Numbered from the stretch's first letter, positions 8,384-17,809 are shown. The stretch is 64,000 nucleotides of DNA from Enhygromyxa salina (GCF_002994635.1 NZ_PVNL01000032.1:1-64000), one strand, 5' to 3'. Notes: generated by a model not told the origin, from the sequence alone. Numbers and translations are program-made.

Positions 8384-9907
8384 TCACTTGCCGACGCAGT
8401 TGCGGACCAATGATTCGAAGGTGCTGCGGGTCGCCTTGGTCCGCGCCTCTTCCTCCATGTTGGCGAACCCGTCCTTGGTCCGCTGGGGCAGGACCTCGGG
8501 GAACACCTTCCAGGCCTTCTCACACGAGCCCGCGCGCTCGTAGCAGAGCGGCACGGTCGTGAACAGCGAGCCCTCGATGTTGAGGATCTGCGTGTCGTCG
8601 CTGTCCTTGGCCTTGACCTTGGGAGCCAGCTTCTTGATCTTGGCGTACTGCACTTCGCAGAACTCGACGTCCTTGCGGGTCGTGAAGGCCGCGGACTGGA
8701 GTTGGTTGAGCGCTTGCAGCAGCTGGTCGCGGTCGCTCATCGAGTCGCCCTGGCACCACTGGGTCCCGTAGGCCTCGACCACCTTGTCGAGCTGCTCGGG
8801 GCCCATCTGCATGGTGGCCGTGGCCTCGAGCGACTTGCGCGCGAGCACCTTCCCGGCGTCGCACTTGCCCGACATCATGACGCACTGGGCCCGGACCAGG
8901 CCCAGGCCACCCTTGGGATCGGAGGTCTTGTGGTCGGGGTCGAGCTTGTCGTGGGCGTCGAGCTCCTTGAGGCAGCCCTTGCCGTCGCCCGCCACCAGCT
9001 TTTGCTGGGCGGCCTCGAACCGAGCGCGGGCTTCACCGCTCATCTCGAGCTTGGCGTTGATGACCCCCGCGGCGCTGAGCGAGTCGCTGTCGTCGGGCGC
9101 GCTCATGGCCTCGACCTCGGGGTTGGCCCCGTCGCGGATCTTTCGCAGGTTCAGGCGGATCGGCGTCTTGCAGCCCTGGACCTCGGTCGCGTCGGCGGCC
9201 TGGCAGACCCCGAGATCGCCACCCTTCTTCTCTGCGGTGCGGCCCTTGCTGTGCTTGCCGCCCGCACCAAAGCCATACACGCTGCCGCCGACCTCGGAGT
9301 TGATCTCGTTGGCCGAGCCCAGCGCGAACGCGCCAAGGTTGAAACCATAGACAAAGTGAGTCGCGTCGTCGCAGCCGGGGTTGCTGGCGAGGTCGTCGCG
9401 GTACACCGCGTCGCGCGACGCGTAGGTGGTGCCGGCCACGTAGTACTCCATGTGGAAGCGCTCGCCGCCCGAGACCCGGCCGCCGAGGCTGGCCTGGCCG
9501 AGCGGCAGCTTGGCGTACAGCTCACCCTCGTTGTGGATGTCGAGGGTCTCGAGCGAGCCCGAGGTCCACTCGGTTGGTTTGTACGCGCCCTGCGACCCAC
9601 GGATGCTGTCGTTGCGGCACTCGTCGAGCACCCGCAGCTTGCAGCCCTCGTACTTGACCAACACGATGTCGCTCGCGGTCAGCGACTCGAAGCTCGACAT
9701 GTCCGTCGCGTCCCACTCGATGATGAACGGGCGGGTGTGATCCTCGGGGTCGCACGCCTTTTGGCCGGCGAACGACTCGTCCATCAGCCGGGACTGACCC
9801 GACTCGCGCAGACCCACGGTCTGCTGCATCTTGCAGCTGGTGCTGGCGACGAGGGTGAGGCCAGCGCAGCAGCCGGCGAGGGCGAGGAGGGAGATCTTGT
9901 GCTTCAT
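8384..9907 (-). CDS. Large lipoprotein: beta-rich N-terminal half plus GCL-repeat C-terminal domain
   Basis: 507 residues. The ATG at 9907 is chosen because it opens a clean lipoprotein signal peptide (MKHKISLLALAGCCAGL, lipobox ending at Cys25); the frame stays open upstream but has no signal features. Residues about 45-290 look like strands with tyrosines and a Gly/Ser/Lys-rich patch (FGAGGKHSKGRTAEKKGG). From about 300 the protein matches its downstream paralogue: GKGCLKELDAHDKLDPDHK, MMSGKCDAGKVLARKSLEA, QWCQGDSMSDRDQLLQALNQL, CYERAGSCEKAW. It probably forms an operon with the 7526-8377 gene, whose GTG start would directly follow this stop. Part of its 5' end has been copied, with a deletion, to 14273-14357. 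Function unknown. Confidence 0.8.
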   Translation of the reverse strand: MKHKISLLALAGCCAGLTLVASTSCKMQQTVGLRESGQSRLMDESFAGQKACDPEDHTRPFIIEWDATDMSSFESLTASDIVLVKYEGCKLRVLDECRNDSIRGSQGAYKPTEWTSGSLETLDIHNEGELYAKLPLGQASLGGRVSGGERFHMEYYVAGTTYASRDAVYRDDLASNPGCDDATHFVYGFNLGAFALGSANEINSEVGGSVYGFGAGGKHSKGRTAEKKGGDLGVCQAADATEVQGCKTPIRLNLRKIRDGANPEVEAMSAPDDSDSLSAAGVINAKLEMSGEARARFEAAQQKLVAGDGKGCLKELDAHDKLDPDHKTSDPKGGLGLVRAQCVMMSGKCDAGKVLARKSLEATATMQMGPEQLDKVVEAYGTQWCQGDSMSDRDQLLQALNQLQSAAFTTRKDVEFCEVQYAKIKKLAPKVKAKDSDDTQILNIEGSLFTTVPLCYERAGSCEKAWKVFPEVLPQRTKDGFANMEEEARTKATRSTFESLVRNCVGK

Positions 9908-10168
9908 CGGTGGGGATCCTGATCGTTCGCGAGGTGGGGGCGCCGTCGGCGGCAGTCTCGCCAAAGTTGGCGGCCGCGTCGAGCCCCCGCTCGCCGATCT
10001 GAATTGCCGGGAGAGGCCAGCAGCGCTCTGCACCTCCCAACAACGAGCAGCAAGCCGGAGCAAAAGCCCGCAGGGCCTGTTCGGCGGCGCACTATCCCTC
10101 AGATCCGCACCTGCGGGGCCAGAGACCCGGTGGTGGAGCGGAGCCATCCCGCTTGACCTGCGCGAGAT

Positions 10169-10771
10169 CTAGTCTGGTAGCTGCACGAGCACCCCGGCGT
10201 GGGCGAAGACGCGCAGGCCTGAGAACGTCGCTACAATCTCGCAACACGCCACGCCACGCCACGTGGAGTGGCCGGCCGCGTGGTAACGGAGTTGGACCGC
10301 CACCCCATCGCTTCCCCCGATGCCGACGGTATCGAACCACGGATCAAACCCCAGCGCCCCAGTCCTCCACAGGCTTGAGAGTGTGACCTCATCCCCCTGC
10401 TGGTCGACTTGGATGACCTCGCCCGTGGCTGTCAATAGCCTGCCTGCTTCGTAGTGAAGGCAGTCGGCCGTGCCCTCGGTGCCGTGCCGCCTCCAACCGT
10501 AGCCCGACCTGTGGACGAACAACGGGTCTTCCGAACCTGCCACGATACGTTTGGGTGAAGGTATGTAATCTGGACCGATACCAACGCTGACCGGGTCGGC
10601 CTCGGTGCCGAGTTGCTCAGCGGTCCAGACACTCGAGGGATCGAAGGGGTCTGATTTATCCGGAAACCCCTCCGAGACCGCCGAAGTAGTTATGAGTCTG
10701 GCCGCGCATCTTGCGCGGTTGGTCGCACGAAGATTTCCAGCGTGGCTGGACCTTTCCAGGTTCAGAGGCAA
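10169..10771 (-). CDS. Hypothetical protein
   Basis: 200 residues from a TTG 15 bp downstream of the preceding gene's stop; no closer ATG is available. No transmembrane segment or signal peptide is obvious. The sequence looks genuinely coding from residue about 40 (PDYIPSPKRIVAGSEDPLFVH, TATGEVIQVDQQGDEVTLSSLW, RVFAHAGVLVQLPD), with many strand-like stretches. The first 35 residues may be untranslated. Base composition is less GC-rich than the neighbours, as in the next gene, so the pair may be a recent arrival. No family recognised. Confidence 0.5.
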   Translation of the reverse strand: MPLNLERSSHAGNLRATNRARCAARLITTSAVSEGFPDKSDPFDPSSVWTAEQLGTEADPVSVGIGPDYIPSPKRIVAGSEDPLFVHRSGYGWRRHGTEGTADCLHYEAGRLLTATGEVIQVDQQGDEVTLSSLWRTGALGFDPWFDTVGIGGSDGVAVQLRYHAAGHSTWRGVACCEIVATFSGLRVFAHAGVLVQLPD

Positions 10772-10786
10772 GTCCGACCGAGGCGT

Positions 10787-11275
10787 TTATGCCTCTCGCA
10801 GTAAGAGTTCGCCACTAAGCACGGCAAACATGCGACCCACAGAAGTGTTGTAGGTGCCCGTCACCACCATCTTTAGAAAGGGGAATAGATCAGTGTCGGT
10901 GTCATGCGTGGGCGAACCAGCACTTGAGAGGCCTGCAGTCGTGTTTTTGTCAATCGTCACTTCTAGTGTGCTAGTGCTGAGGATAAACTCTCGAGAGTCG
11001 TCTTTGCTCGGGAGGGCACCGTATGCGCTAACCTTGATGTTTCGCGAGCCGGTGCCTTCAATGTCGATTTCGTGTACGCGAATGATCATTCGCGCATGGT
11101 AGTATCCGACCACGTTCAGTCCTGGATGAACGATGATGGATTTGCTGCCCGACGTCAGGAAGCTGAAGTCGAAGGTGGTGATTGGGAGGTCTTCTCCGCC
11201 CCGCGCCCCGCATCTCGAGGTGCTGGTGCCGCCGGCTGAGCTGCCCGAGCTGTGCTGACGACGGCGACTGATCAA
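10787..11275 (-). CDS. Hypothetical beta-rich protein
   Basis: About 162 residues if it starts at TTG 11275; the start is uncertain because no in-frame ATG exists before the conserved-looking part. From residue about 30 it alternates strands (FDFSFLTSGSKSIIVHPGLNVV, ARMIIRVHEIDIEGTGSRNIKVSAYG, REFILSTSTLEVTID), suggesting an all-beta fold. No signal peptide, Cys cluster or catalytic motif visible. It sits 5 bp after the ferritin-like gene and 15 bp before the next hypothetical, so the three may be co-transcribed. Codon use is more AT-rich than the surroundings. Confidence 0.5.
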   Translation of the reverse strand: MISRRRQHSSGSSAGGTSTSRCGARGGEDLPITTFDFSFLTSGSKSIIVHPGLNVVGYYHARMIIRVHEIDIEGTGSRNIKVSAYGALPSKDDSREFILSTSTLEVTIDKNTTAGLSSAGSPTHDTDTDLFPFLKMVVTGTYNTSVGRMFAVLSGELLLREA

Positions 11276-11280
11276 GAGCG

Positions 11281-12216
11281 CTAGCCCGTCAGACGAGCGC
11301 CGAACTCCTCGGCTAAGCGCACAGCATCGTCGAGCGCGCCGAATGCCGCGGGCAACTGCGCGACACCGCGAGCGCGAGCGGGAAGCTGCGCGAGTGCCTC
11401 GTCGCGCGCGGCGTCGACTCGCGCGACCGCCCCCGCATCGAGTTCGCCTTGGAACCACTCGTCGAGATCCCAGGCCAGCTGCGCATGGCGGGCCTCGTCG
11501 GCGGCGACCCGCGCGAACACCCGACGCAAGCGCAGATCCGGGGCTCGGCGGGCCCGAACGCCGGCAATGAGCGCGGCGAAAGTCTCGAACACGCAGCCCT
11601 CCCGGGCGTTGTGTTCGGCGAGCTCGAGACGGGTGGGCACATCGTGCTCGCGTGTCGGCGTTGGCACGCGACCGCCGTGCGCCGCAGCGAGAGCCGCGAA
11701 CCAGCGAGCGTGATGGCGTTCGTCAGCGGCCGCGTCGTGACAGCGCTCGACTAGCTCCTTCGGCGCTCCCCAGCTGACGAGTGCATCGGCGAGCTGCTCG
11801 AAGGCGTCGACGGAGGCGGCCTCGAGGTAGGCCATGGCCGCGAGGCTGCGCCCGAGCGGGCTGGTGTGACCATCGTCGCTGGCCTCGACGTGGCCGAGCG
11901 GGCGACGACCCTCGGTGCACTCGATCACCGCCCCCACTCCGCTGCATGTCACCTGTCCGTCTTGGGTAGGATCGGATGGCACGTGGAGGTCACAGCTGTC
12001 GACGCTCGTGGGCTCCCAGCTGGTGTTCCGAGCATAGGCTTCGCGGCAGGCGACCTCACAGTCGGCGCCGTAGTCTTCGACGAGCTCATTGACCTGTTCG
12101 GGGGTGAGCGTTTCCTCGAGGTCGAAGTCCTCTCCACCTCCGGTGCACGGCTCGGTATTGCAGCTCGTCAGCGAGACCGTGGCCAGGACGGCGAACAACG
12201 CGTGGCGAACATCCAT
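11281..12216 (-). CDS. Ferritin-like-fold lipoprotein
   Basis: 311 residues. A signal peptide with lipobox LTSC (Cys19) is followed by an acidic, Cys-containing region. The C-terminal half is a four-helix ferritin-like domain: YLEAASVDAFEQLADAL (first Glu), then DAAADERHHARWF (second E..H pair), CVFETFAALIAGVRA, and AADEARHAQLAWDLDEWF (final E..H pair). These residues match the di-metal ligands of the ferritin-like superfamily. It could be a metal-binding or oxidase-type envelope protein; the activity is not known. The start was set at ATG 12216 because it opens the signal peptide and a perfect TACAAT sits 7 nt upstream. Confidence 0.75.
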   Translation of the reverse strand: MDVRHALFAVLATVSLTSCNTEPCTGGGEDFDLEETLTPEQVNELVEDYGADCEVACREAYARNTSWEPTSVDSCDLHVPSDPTQDGQVTCSGVGAVIECTEGRRPLGHVEASDDGHTSPLGRSLAAMAYLEAASVDAFEQLADALVSWGAPKELVERCHDAAADERHHARWFAALAAAHGGRVPTPTREHDVPTRLELAEHNAREGCVFETFAALIAGVRARRAPDLRLRRVFARVAADEARHAQLAWDLDEWFQGELDAGAVARVDAARDEALAQLPARARGVAQLPAAFGALDDAVRLAEEFGARLTG

Positions 12217-12223
12217 GACTGCA

Positions 12224-12229
12224 ATTGTA
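12224..12229 (-). promoter_or_regulatory. Leaderless -10 element (TACAAT) of the ferritin-like gene
   Basis: TACAAT on the minus strand, 7 nt upstream of ATG 12216. Transcription would begin one base before the start codon. The rest of 12230-12464 shows no convincing gene. Confidence 0.55.
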
Positions 12230-12464
12230 CACGCAAGTAGGGCGCAGTGAACGCGGATGCATCTGGTCCACCTGGGAAGGCAGATGCGCTCGTTCGTTTT
12301 CATGATGCGCTGCCAGCGACGCGATGTCGCCTCAAGCCGGCGCGATGTCGCCCCCAAACCGCACGGCTCGACCATCACGGCCTGATCAGAGTTGGGTCGG
12401 TCACGCGGCGAAGTTCAGCTCGAGCTGGCCACTTGGGGCCCAGGTCAACCTCGTCTACAATCGA

Positions 12465-12777
12465 GTGGGTGCTCGACCACGGCTACGCTGCGTTCGGACC
12501 ACTGGCCACGACTCCTGGCACGTGCTGATCGCGTTGATCCTCAGTACCGGTTGTGGTGAGGACCCGGGGGTGCCGAGTCAATCCGGCCCTGAGTGAGAGC
12601 TGTGCAGGACCCGAGCCGTGTGCCGTGGGATGGTGCGACGACTGGACCAACACCTGCGCCGCCGACTTGCCGGACGAGAGTCCGTGTGAGGCCCATATTC
12701 AGTGTGAGTCCAAATATTGTTGGCAGGGGGCCTGCTACGCCGCATCCGCACCATTGTGCGGGCGTTGGGGATGGTGA
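12465..12777 (+). pseudogene. Frameshifted small Cys-rich lipoprotein
   Basis: One frame (GTG 12465 or 12522) gives a lipoprotein signal (HVLIALILSTGCGED) and stops at 12596. The next frame, open from 12553 to 12777, carries a convincing Cys-rich sequence: SESCAGPEPCAVGWCDDWTN, then CEAHIQCESKYCWQGACYAA. Removing one G from the GGGGG run at 12566-12570 joins both into a single lipoprotein of about 100 residues. So this is either a single-base frameshift mutation or a sequencing error. The first 80 bp closely match the start of the gene at 16894, so the two share an ancestor at their 5' ends. Confidence 0.6.
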
Positions 12778-12790
12778 TGAGCAGTCGCGC

Positions 12791-13957
12791 TCAGCAGGGG
12801 CACACGAAGTCGCGGTCGATCATCAGGCTGAGATCGAGCGCCTCGGACTCGCTGGTCAGCATCATGCCGCTGTCCCACGCCTCCACGTACAGATACTCGA
12901 GCTTCCCGTCGAGGTCGGCGTCGAAGATCGCGGTGACGTCGGTGTATCGCCCGGTGTCGATGAAGCTGTCGCCGTCGACGAGATCGAGCGAGGTGATCCG
13001 CGCGGCGAAGCCATCGCCGCAGCTCTCGGTGTCGCTGCCAAAGTCGAGCTCGACGAGGCGCACGTGGTTGGCGCCGTCGACCCAGGACGTGACGCTCGCG
13101 GGGGCTTGGTTGGCCATTGTCTGCCAGGTTTGCTCGTATTCTCGAGCCTCGGGCGGGAGCGCGTCGTACCAGGCCGTGTACTCGGCCCGGGTCTGCGCCA
13201 GCTCGTCCGAGCGCTCGAACGTGGCGATCCGAGCGGTGCCCTCGCTGGTCTCGCGCTGGGTCGGTCGGAGGATCATCGGGGCGGGCAGCGCCGCGTCGCG
13301 GGCCCACAGCGCGCCCTCGCAGCTGTGGTCGGACTCGATCTCTGCCACCAGCCAGTGGCCCTCGCGGGCCCACAGCGCGTCGCGCCACATTCGCTTGGGG
13401 ATGTCTTCGGGGTCCTCGTAGCGCTCCCAGATGTCCTCGCCCATGACCTCGTCGAGGCTCCAGCCGTCGTACTGACTGATCACGCGGAGCTCACCCACGC
13501 GGGCGCTGCAGACCTTGCCGTTGGGCCCGTAGAGGTCGAAGCTGCGCCCCCGCTGGGCCAGCAACGTCGCCGGGAGCTGGGACAGCTTGGCCCGCTTGCC
13601 GACCCGGAAGGTCGCGTCGCCGGGCGGCTCGTGGAACCTGCCTGTGCCCCACTCGGGCGCGGCCTCGGTGCTGAAAACCAGGCCGTTCGCGTTCACGAAC
13701 ACGAACGGGAGCGCCCCGTCGAGCACGGGCTCTGGCTCCGGCGCTGGCTCCGGCGCTGGCGTCGGCTCCGGCGCCGGCTCGCGCTCGCAGACCTCGACGA
13801 CGATCACCTCCGGCGTGGGCTCGGCCGCTGGCTCGGCGTCGCAGGTCGCCGCCACCTCGCCCGGACGCGGCAGCGTCAGCGCGAACATCAGCGGTCCGAG
13901 CAGCAGCCCCACACCAACCGCCAGCTCCAGACCTTCTCGTCGTCGTCGCATGGGCAT
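12791..13957 (-). CDS. Membrane-anchored hypothetical protein with Pro/Glu linker
   Basis: 388 residues. Basic N-terminus (MPMRRRREG), one transmembrane helix at about 11-28 with no lipobox, then a Glu/Pro-rich linker at about 45-78 (repeated EPAPEP). The rest is a presumed extracytoplasmic domain with LPFVFVNANGLVFSTEAAPEW, a KVCSARVGELRVISQYDGW segment, and near the C-terminus DVTAIFDADLDGKLEYLYVEAWD, which resembles the repeats of proteins with integrin-like or FG-GAP-like blades. It ends in CPC. No enzyme motif recognised. The first ATG was taken; a second ATG lies two codons in. Confidence 0.7.
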   Translation of the reverse strand: MPMRRRREGLELAVGVGLLLGPLMFALTLPRPGEVAATCDAEPAAEPTPEVIVVEVCEREPAPEPTPAPEPAPEPEPVLDGALPFVFVNANGLVFSTEAAPEWGTGRFHEPPGDATFRVGKRAKLSQLPATLLAQRGRSFDLYGPNGKVCSARVGELRVISQYDGWSLDEVMGEDIWERYEDPEDIPKRMWRDALWAREGHWLVAEIESDHSCEGALWARDAALPAPMILRPTQRETSEGTARIATFERSDELAQTRAEYTAWYDALPPEAREYEQTWQTMANQAPASVTSWVDGANHVRLVELDFGSDTESCGDGFAARITSLDLVDGDSFIDTGRYTDVTAIFDADLDGKLEYLYVEAWDSGMMLTSESEALDLSLMIDRDFVCPC

Positions 13958-14062
13958 CGCACGCGCAAGGGGGGCGCTCGATTCCCGGTTGATGCGCTCG
14001 CGCGGGTCGGCCCAGAGTCGTCACATGGTCGCCGACCCAGATGGCGCGCTGCGCTCGTCCTC

Positions 14063-14272
14063 GTGGCCATGCTGCTCGGCTTGCTGGCCTTCGCGGCCCC
14101 GGCCCTCGCGGCGCCGCCCACGACAGACACGGACGCCGAGCAAGCCGAGGCCATCGAGTTCGACGAGCGCGGCGCCGTGGTCGTTCCCGAGCCCAGCGAG
14201 CAGGCGATGCGCTGGTATCGCAGCGGCAACGTGCTGTGAATCGCCAAGCTGGCCTGGGGCCTGCTGATCTGT
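14063..14272 (+). pseudogene. Relic of an M48-type membrane metallopeptidase gene (N-terminal end only)
   Basis: The frame opens with a signal/membrane segment (VAMLLGLLAFAAPALAAPP), then FDERGAVVVPEPSEQAMRWYRSGNVL and a TGA at 14237-14239. In the same frame after the stop it continues IAKLAWGLLIC. In M48-type membrane peptidases of myxobacteria I recall a similar segment reading YYRSGNVLW followed by a membrane helix; here the expected Trp codon TGG is TGA. Homology breaks off at about 14272, exactly where a copied piece of the 9.7-9.9 kb gene begins. The HExxH zinc site of the family is absent, so the gene is dead. The family call rests on memory of the N-terminal motif. Confidence 0.55.
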
Positions 14273-14357
14273 ACGGGCGGGTGTGATCCTCGGGGTCGCA
14301 CGCCTTTTGAGATCTCGTGCTTCATCGGTGGGGATCCTGATCGTTCGCGAGGTGGGG
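14273..14357 (-). pseudogene. 85-bp internally deleted copy of the 5' end of the 8384-9907 lipoprotein gene
   Basis: 14273-14308 equals 9727-9762 base for base, and 14309-14357 equals 9891-9939 with one mismatch. The 128 bp between the source blocks is absent. On the minus strand it still begins MKHEIS like the parent gene. The copy includes the parent's upstream region. Confidence 0.85.
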
Positions 14358-14365
14358 TGAGGTGA

Positions 14366-14371
14366 TATCCT
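14366..14371 (+). promoter_or_regulatory. Leaderless -10 element (TATCCT) of the first CGDG-repeat gene
   Basis: TATCCT ends 9 nt before ATG 14381. The paralogous gene at 15624 has a similar GTGATATC box at a comparable place. Confidence 0.5.
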
Positions 14372-14380
14372 GCGCGCCTG

Positions 14381-15610
14381 ATGACCTTGTCACGCGTGCT
14401 CGTTCAGCCAGCTTGTGTCCTCTCACTCCTCGCCGTGTCGGCTTGTACGGCCAACCACGGCGACGAGGTCGGCTTTACGTCGTTCCAGGAGACCTCGAGC
14501 GGTGACGGAGATGGAGACGGAGACGGGGACGGAGATGGAGACGGGGACGGAGATGGAGACCCCGGGACTGGAGATGGGGACGGTGATGGGGACGGAGACG
14601 GTGATGGCGATGGCGATGGCGACGGGGACGGCGACGGGGACGGAGATCCCGGCCCCTACTGTGGTGACGGGGTCGTCGATCCAGGCGAAGAGTGCGACGT
14701 CGGCAACGAGACCATGTTCTGCGACAGCGACTGCACCTACGCGATGTGCGGCGACGGCTACCACAACATGTTGTCGGAGGAGTGCGACGACGGAAACAAC
14801 CTCGACAACGACGGCTGCGTGGGCGCGTGCTTGCTCAACGAGTGCGGCGACGGAATTCTGTGGGAGGGCCAAGAAGAGTGCGACGACGGCAACCAGGTCG
14901 ACGTCGACGAATGCAAGAACGACTGCAGCGCCGCGGTCTGTGGTGACGGCGTGATCTGGGAGGGTGAGGAGACCTGCGAGGACGGCAACATGATCAACGA
15001 CGACGCCTGCACCAACGCCTGCCAGGCGGCGTCGTGCGGCGACGGGATCTTGTGGGTCGGCATGGAGCTGTGCGACGACGGCAACCTCGACGACGATGAC
15101 GAGTGCCCAGGCAGCTGCGAGCCGGCCTACTGCGGCGACGGCTACGCGCTGGCCGACGTGGAGGACTGCGACGACGGCAACCTCATCGATGACGACGGCT
15201 GCACCAACGACTGCACCTCGGAGTGCGGCGGCAGCTTCACGCAGAGCTGGTGCCTGCAGGTCGGAACCATGGAGCAATACACGCGCTGTGAGTCGGTCAT
15301 CAACGGCGGCGCCACCTGCCTCAACCCCGAGATCAGGTACGGCGACCTCGAGGGGGGGATCCCGCGTCAGCACGGCGGGAACAACTACGCCTTGTGGTGC
15401 CAGCAGCTGGGGTTCTCAGGCTACGCCGGGAACGTGGCCTTTGGGGCGCGCGACTGTGCAGCCCCCAAGGGTGGGTTGTTCGGCTGCAACTCCTACGACG
15501 AGAACGTCTGGCATTGGTGCGACTGGCAGGACGGCGATTGGCACAACGAGGTGCTCGACTGGCATGACTGCGACGGCATGGAGATCACCTCGATCACGTG
15601 CACGCCGTGA
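14381..15610 (+). CDS. Cys-rich CGDG-repeat (DUF4215-type) lipoprotein A
   Basis: 409 residues. Lipobox VSAC (Cys22) predicts a lipid anchor. Residues about 41-90 are a GD linker. Then six units of the form CGDG...E.CDDGN, each about 35 residues, corresponding to the DUF4215 / myxococcus Cys-rich repeat seen on surface proteins; the Asp/Asn content suggests calcium binding. The last 130 residues form a separate Cys/Trp-rich domain (CGGSFTQSWC, YALWCQQLGFSGYAG, DCAAPKGGLFGC, ITSITC) shared with the next gene. It is likely displayed on the outer surface, but its partner is unknown. The stop is 13 bp before the paralogue's ATG. Confidence 0.85.
   Translation: MTLSRVLVQPACVLSLLAVSACTANHGDEVGFTSFQETSSGDGDGDGDGDGDGDGDGDGDPGTGDGDGDGDGDGDGDGDGDGDGDGDGDPGPYCGDGVVDPGEECDVGNETMFCDSDCTYAMCGDGYHNMLSEECDDGNNLDNDGCVGACLLNECGDGILWEGQEECDDGNQVDVDECKNDCSAAVCGDGVIWEGEETCEDGNMINDDACTNACQAASCGDGILWVGMELCDDGNLDDDDECPGSCEPAYCGDGYALADVEDCDDGNLIDDDGCTNDCTSECGGSFTQSWCLQVGTMEQYTRCESVINGGATCLNPEIRYGDLEGGIPRQHGGNNYALWCQQLGFSGYAGNVAFGARDCAAPKGGLFGCNSYDENVWHWCDWQDGDWHNEVLDWHDCDGMEITSITCTP
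14501..14649 (+). repeat. GD-encoding hexanucleotide repeat array
   Basis: About 24 units close to GGNGAY, encoding a Gly-Asp linker broken once by DPGTGD. Such arrays expand and contract easily, so linker length may vary between strains. Confidence 0.85.
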
Positions 15611-15616
15611 TATCTT
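15611..15616 (+). promoter_or_regulatory. Leaderless -10 element (TATCTT) of the second CGDG-repeat gene
   Basis: TATCTT ends 7 nt before ATG 15624, directly after the stop of the preceding gene, so the paralogue probably has its own leaderless promoter. Confidence 0.5.
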
Positions 15617-15623
15617 CGGGCGC

Positions 15624-16877
<1,254 letters not shown>

Positions 16878-16893
16878 CTCTCGAGTAGCGGCC

Positions 16894-17160
16894 ATGGAGA
16901 CCACCACGCCTCGACCACGGCTACGCTGCGCGCGGACCACTGGCCACGACTCCTGGCACATGCTGATCGCGTTGAGCCTGACCACCGGTTGTGGCGAGAA
17001 GCTACAGCAGTCGAACCTGGGCAACCCGCGACCGGGCTGGTTCTACGTGATCTGGCGAGCCAGCCACCCGACGCTGGGGGACCGCATCGACCTCTGCAAC
17101 GAGTATCGGCCATGGGAGACCGGCGATATTCAGGTCTATGAGCACCTATTTGTCGAGTGA
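16894..17160 (+). CDS. Small putative lipoprotein
   Basis: 88 residues from ATG 16894; a shorter start at ATG 16960 is possible. The signal ends in lipobox LTTGC (Cys33 from the longer start), then a short mature part with NPRPGWFYVIWRASHPTLGDRIDLC and YRPWETGDIQVYEHLFVE. Its first 80 bp nearly match those of the frameshifted lipoprotein at 12.5 kb, but the mature parts are unrelated, so the signal-peptide region has been shuffled or copied. No function recognised. Confidence 0.5.
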   Translation: METTTPRPRLRCARTTGHDSWHMLIALSLTTGCGEKLQQSNLGNPRPGWFYVIWRASHPTLGDRIDLCNEYRPWETGDIQVYEHLFVE

Positions 17161-17171
17161 TCCCGTCGTTC

Positions 17172-17438
17172 CTAGTTGTACCTCATGGTCATGAGTATGA
17201 TCATCCACGCGAGCACCTGCATCAGCATTTGGTCTGCGACCTCGGCAGCGTCGGATGACCTCCCGCGGAGCTGGTGCCACTCGAAAAGGCATATTGTCGT
17301 GGCCATGAAGAGGAGCGGTGCCGAGATCCACCCGCCTTGGAGAATCGCCACTGTCCCCATGTACGCGCCCGTGATCGCCACTAGCGCTGCGAGCAGTAAA
17401 ACTGACTTTGGCATCGCCTGTTCTAGTACCCTGGACAT
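17172..17438 (-). CDS. Small membrane protein, two or three helices
   Basis: 88 residues from ATG 17438 (GAGG upstream). Hydrophobic helices at about 10-32 (VLLLAALVAITGAYMGTVAIL), 37-50 (APLLFMATTICLF) and 70-86 (MLMQVLAWMIILMTM). No family recognised. The neighbour at 17534 is on the same strand, 95 bp upstream. Confidence 0.55.
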   Translation of the reverse strand: MSRVLEQAMPKSVLLLAALVAITGAYMGTVAILQGGWISAPLLFMATTICLFEWHQLRGRSSDAAEVADQMLMQVLAWMIILMTMRYN

Positions 17439-17533
17439 TTGAGATCCTCGAACTCCTTGATTGTCAACGGGAGACACACGCACGCTGCGTGTCCTCGGCC
17501 CGCGCCGCGTAGATCTCCGACTCCAGCGTCGAC

Positions 17534-17809
17534 TCAGGGTCTGTGAAAACAGGTCCCATCGAGCGAGATGGTGGATTGCGCGAATCCATCTGGGTAGTCA
17601 GAGATGACGCTGATCGCGCCGTCCGGCTCGACCCAGAACACAATGGTACCGATGATGGCACGATTGGCATCGTGGGCCGTGATCTGCACTGCATCGACCA
17701 GTTCGGTTCGTTCCACATGGGCGATCGCCAAGGGAGTCGGCGGCGAGAGCCCCGGCTGTTGGGGTTCCGAGGTCGCCAGAACGGCTGAGAGGATCGCCGT
17801 GGTGACCAT
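17534..17809 (-). CDS. Small secreted hypothetical protein
   Basis: 91 residues. Short hydrophobic N-terminus (MVTTAILSAVLATS) that may act as a signal peptide, a Pro-rich stretch, then strand-like sequence (VDAVQITAHDANRAIIGTIVFWVEPDGAISVISDY). Ends with a lone Cys. A TAGCAA-like box lies 6 nt upstream of the ATG. No family recognised. Confidence 0.5.
   Translation of the reverse strand: MVTTAILSAVLATSEPQQPGLSPPTPLAIAHVERTELVDAVQITAHDANRAIIGTIVFWVEPDGAISVISDYPDGFAQSTISLDGTCFHRP

Noticed and set aside
8702..9922. 406-codon plus-strand frame over the large lipoprotein
   Set aside because: No signal or domain; the opposite strand has a clear lipoprotein signal and a paralogue.
14501..14649. 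CRISPR-like repeated DNA
   Set aside because: The units are 6 bp, contiguous, in frame and encode Gly-Asp; there are no spacers. The same holds for the 9-bp and 12-bp arrays.
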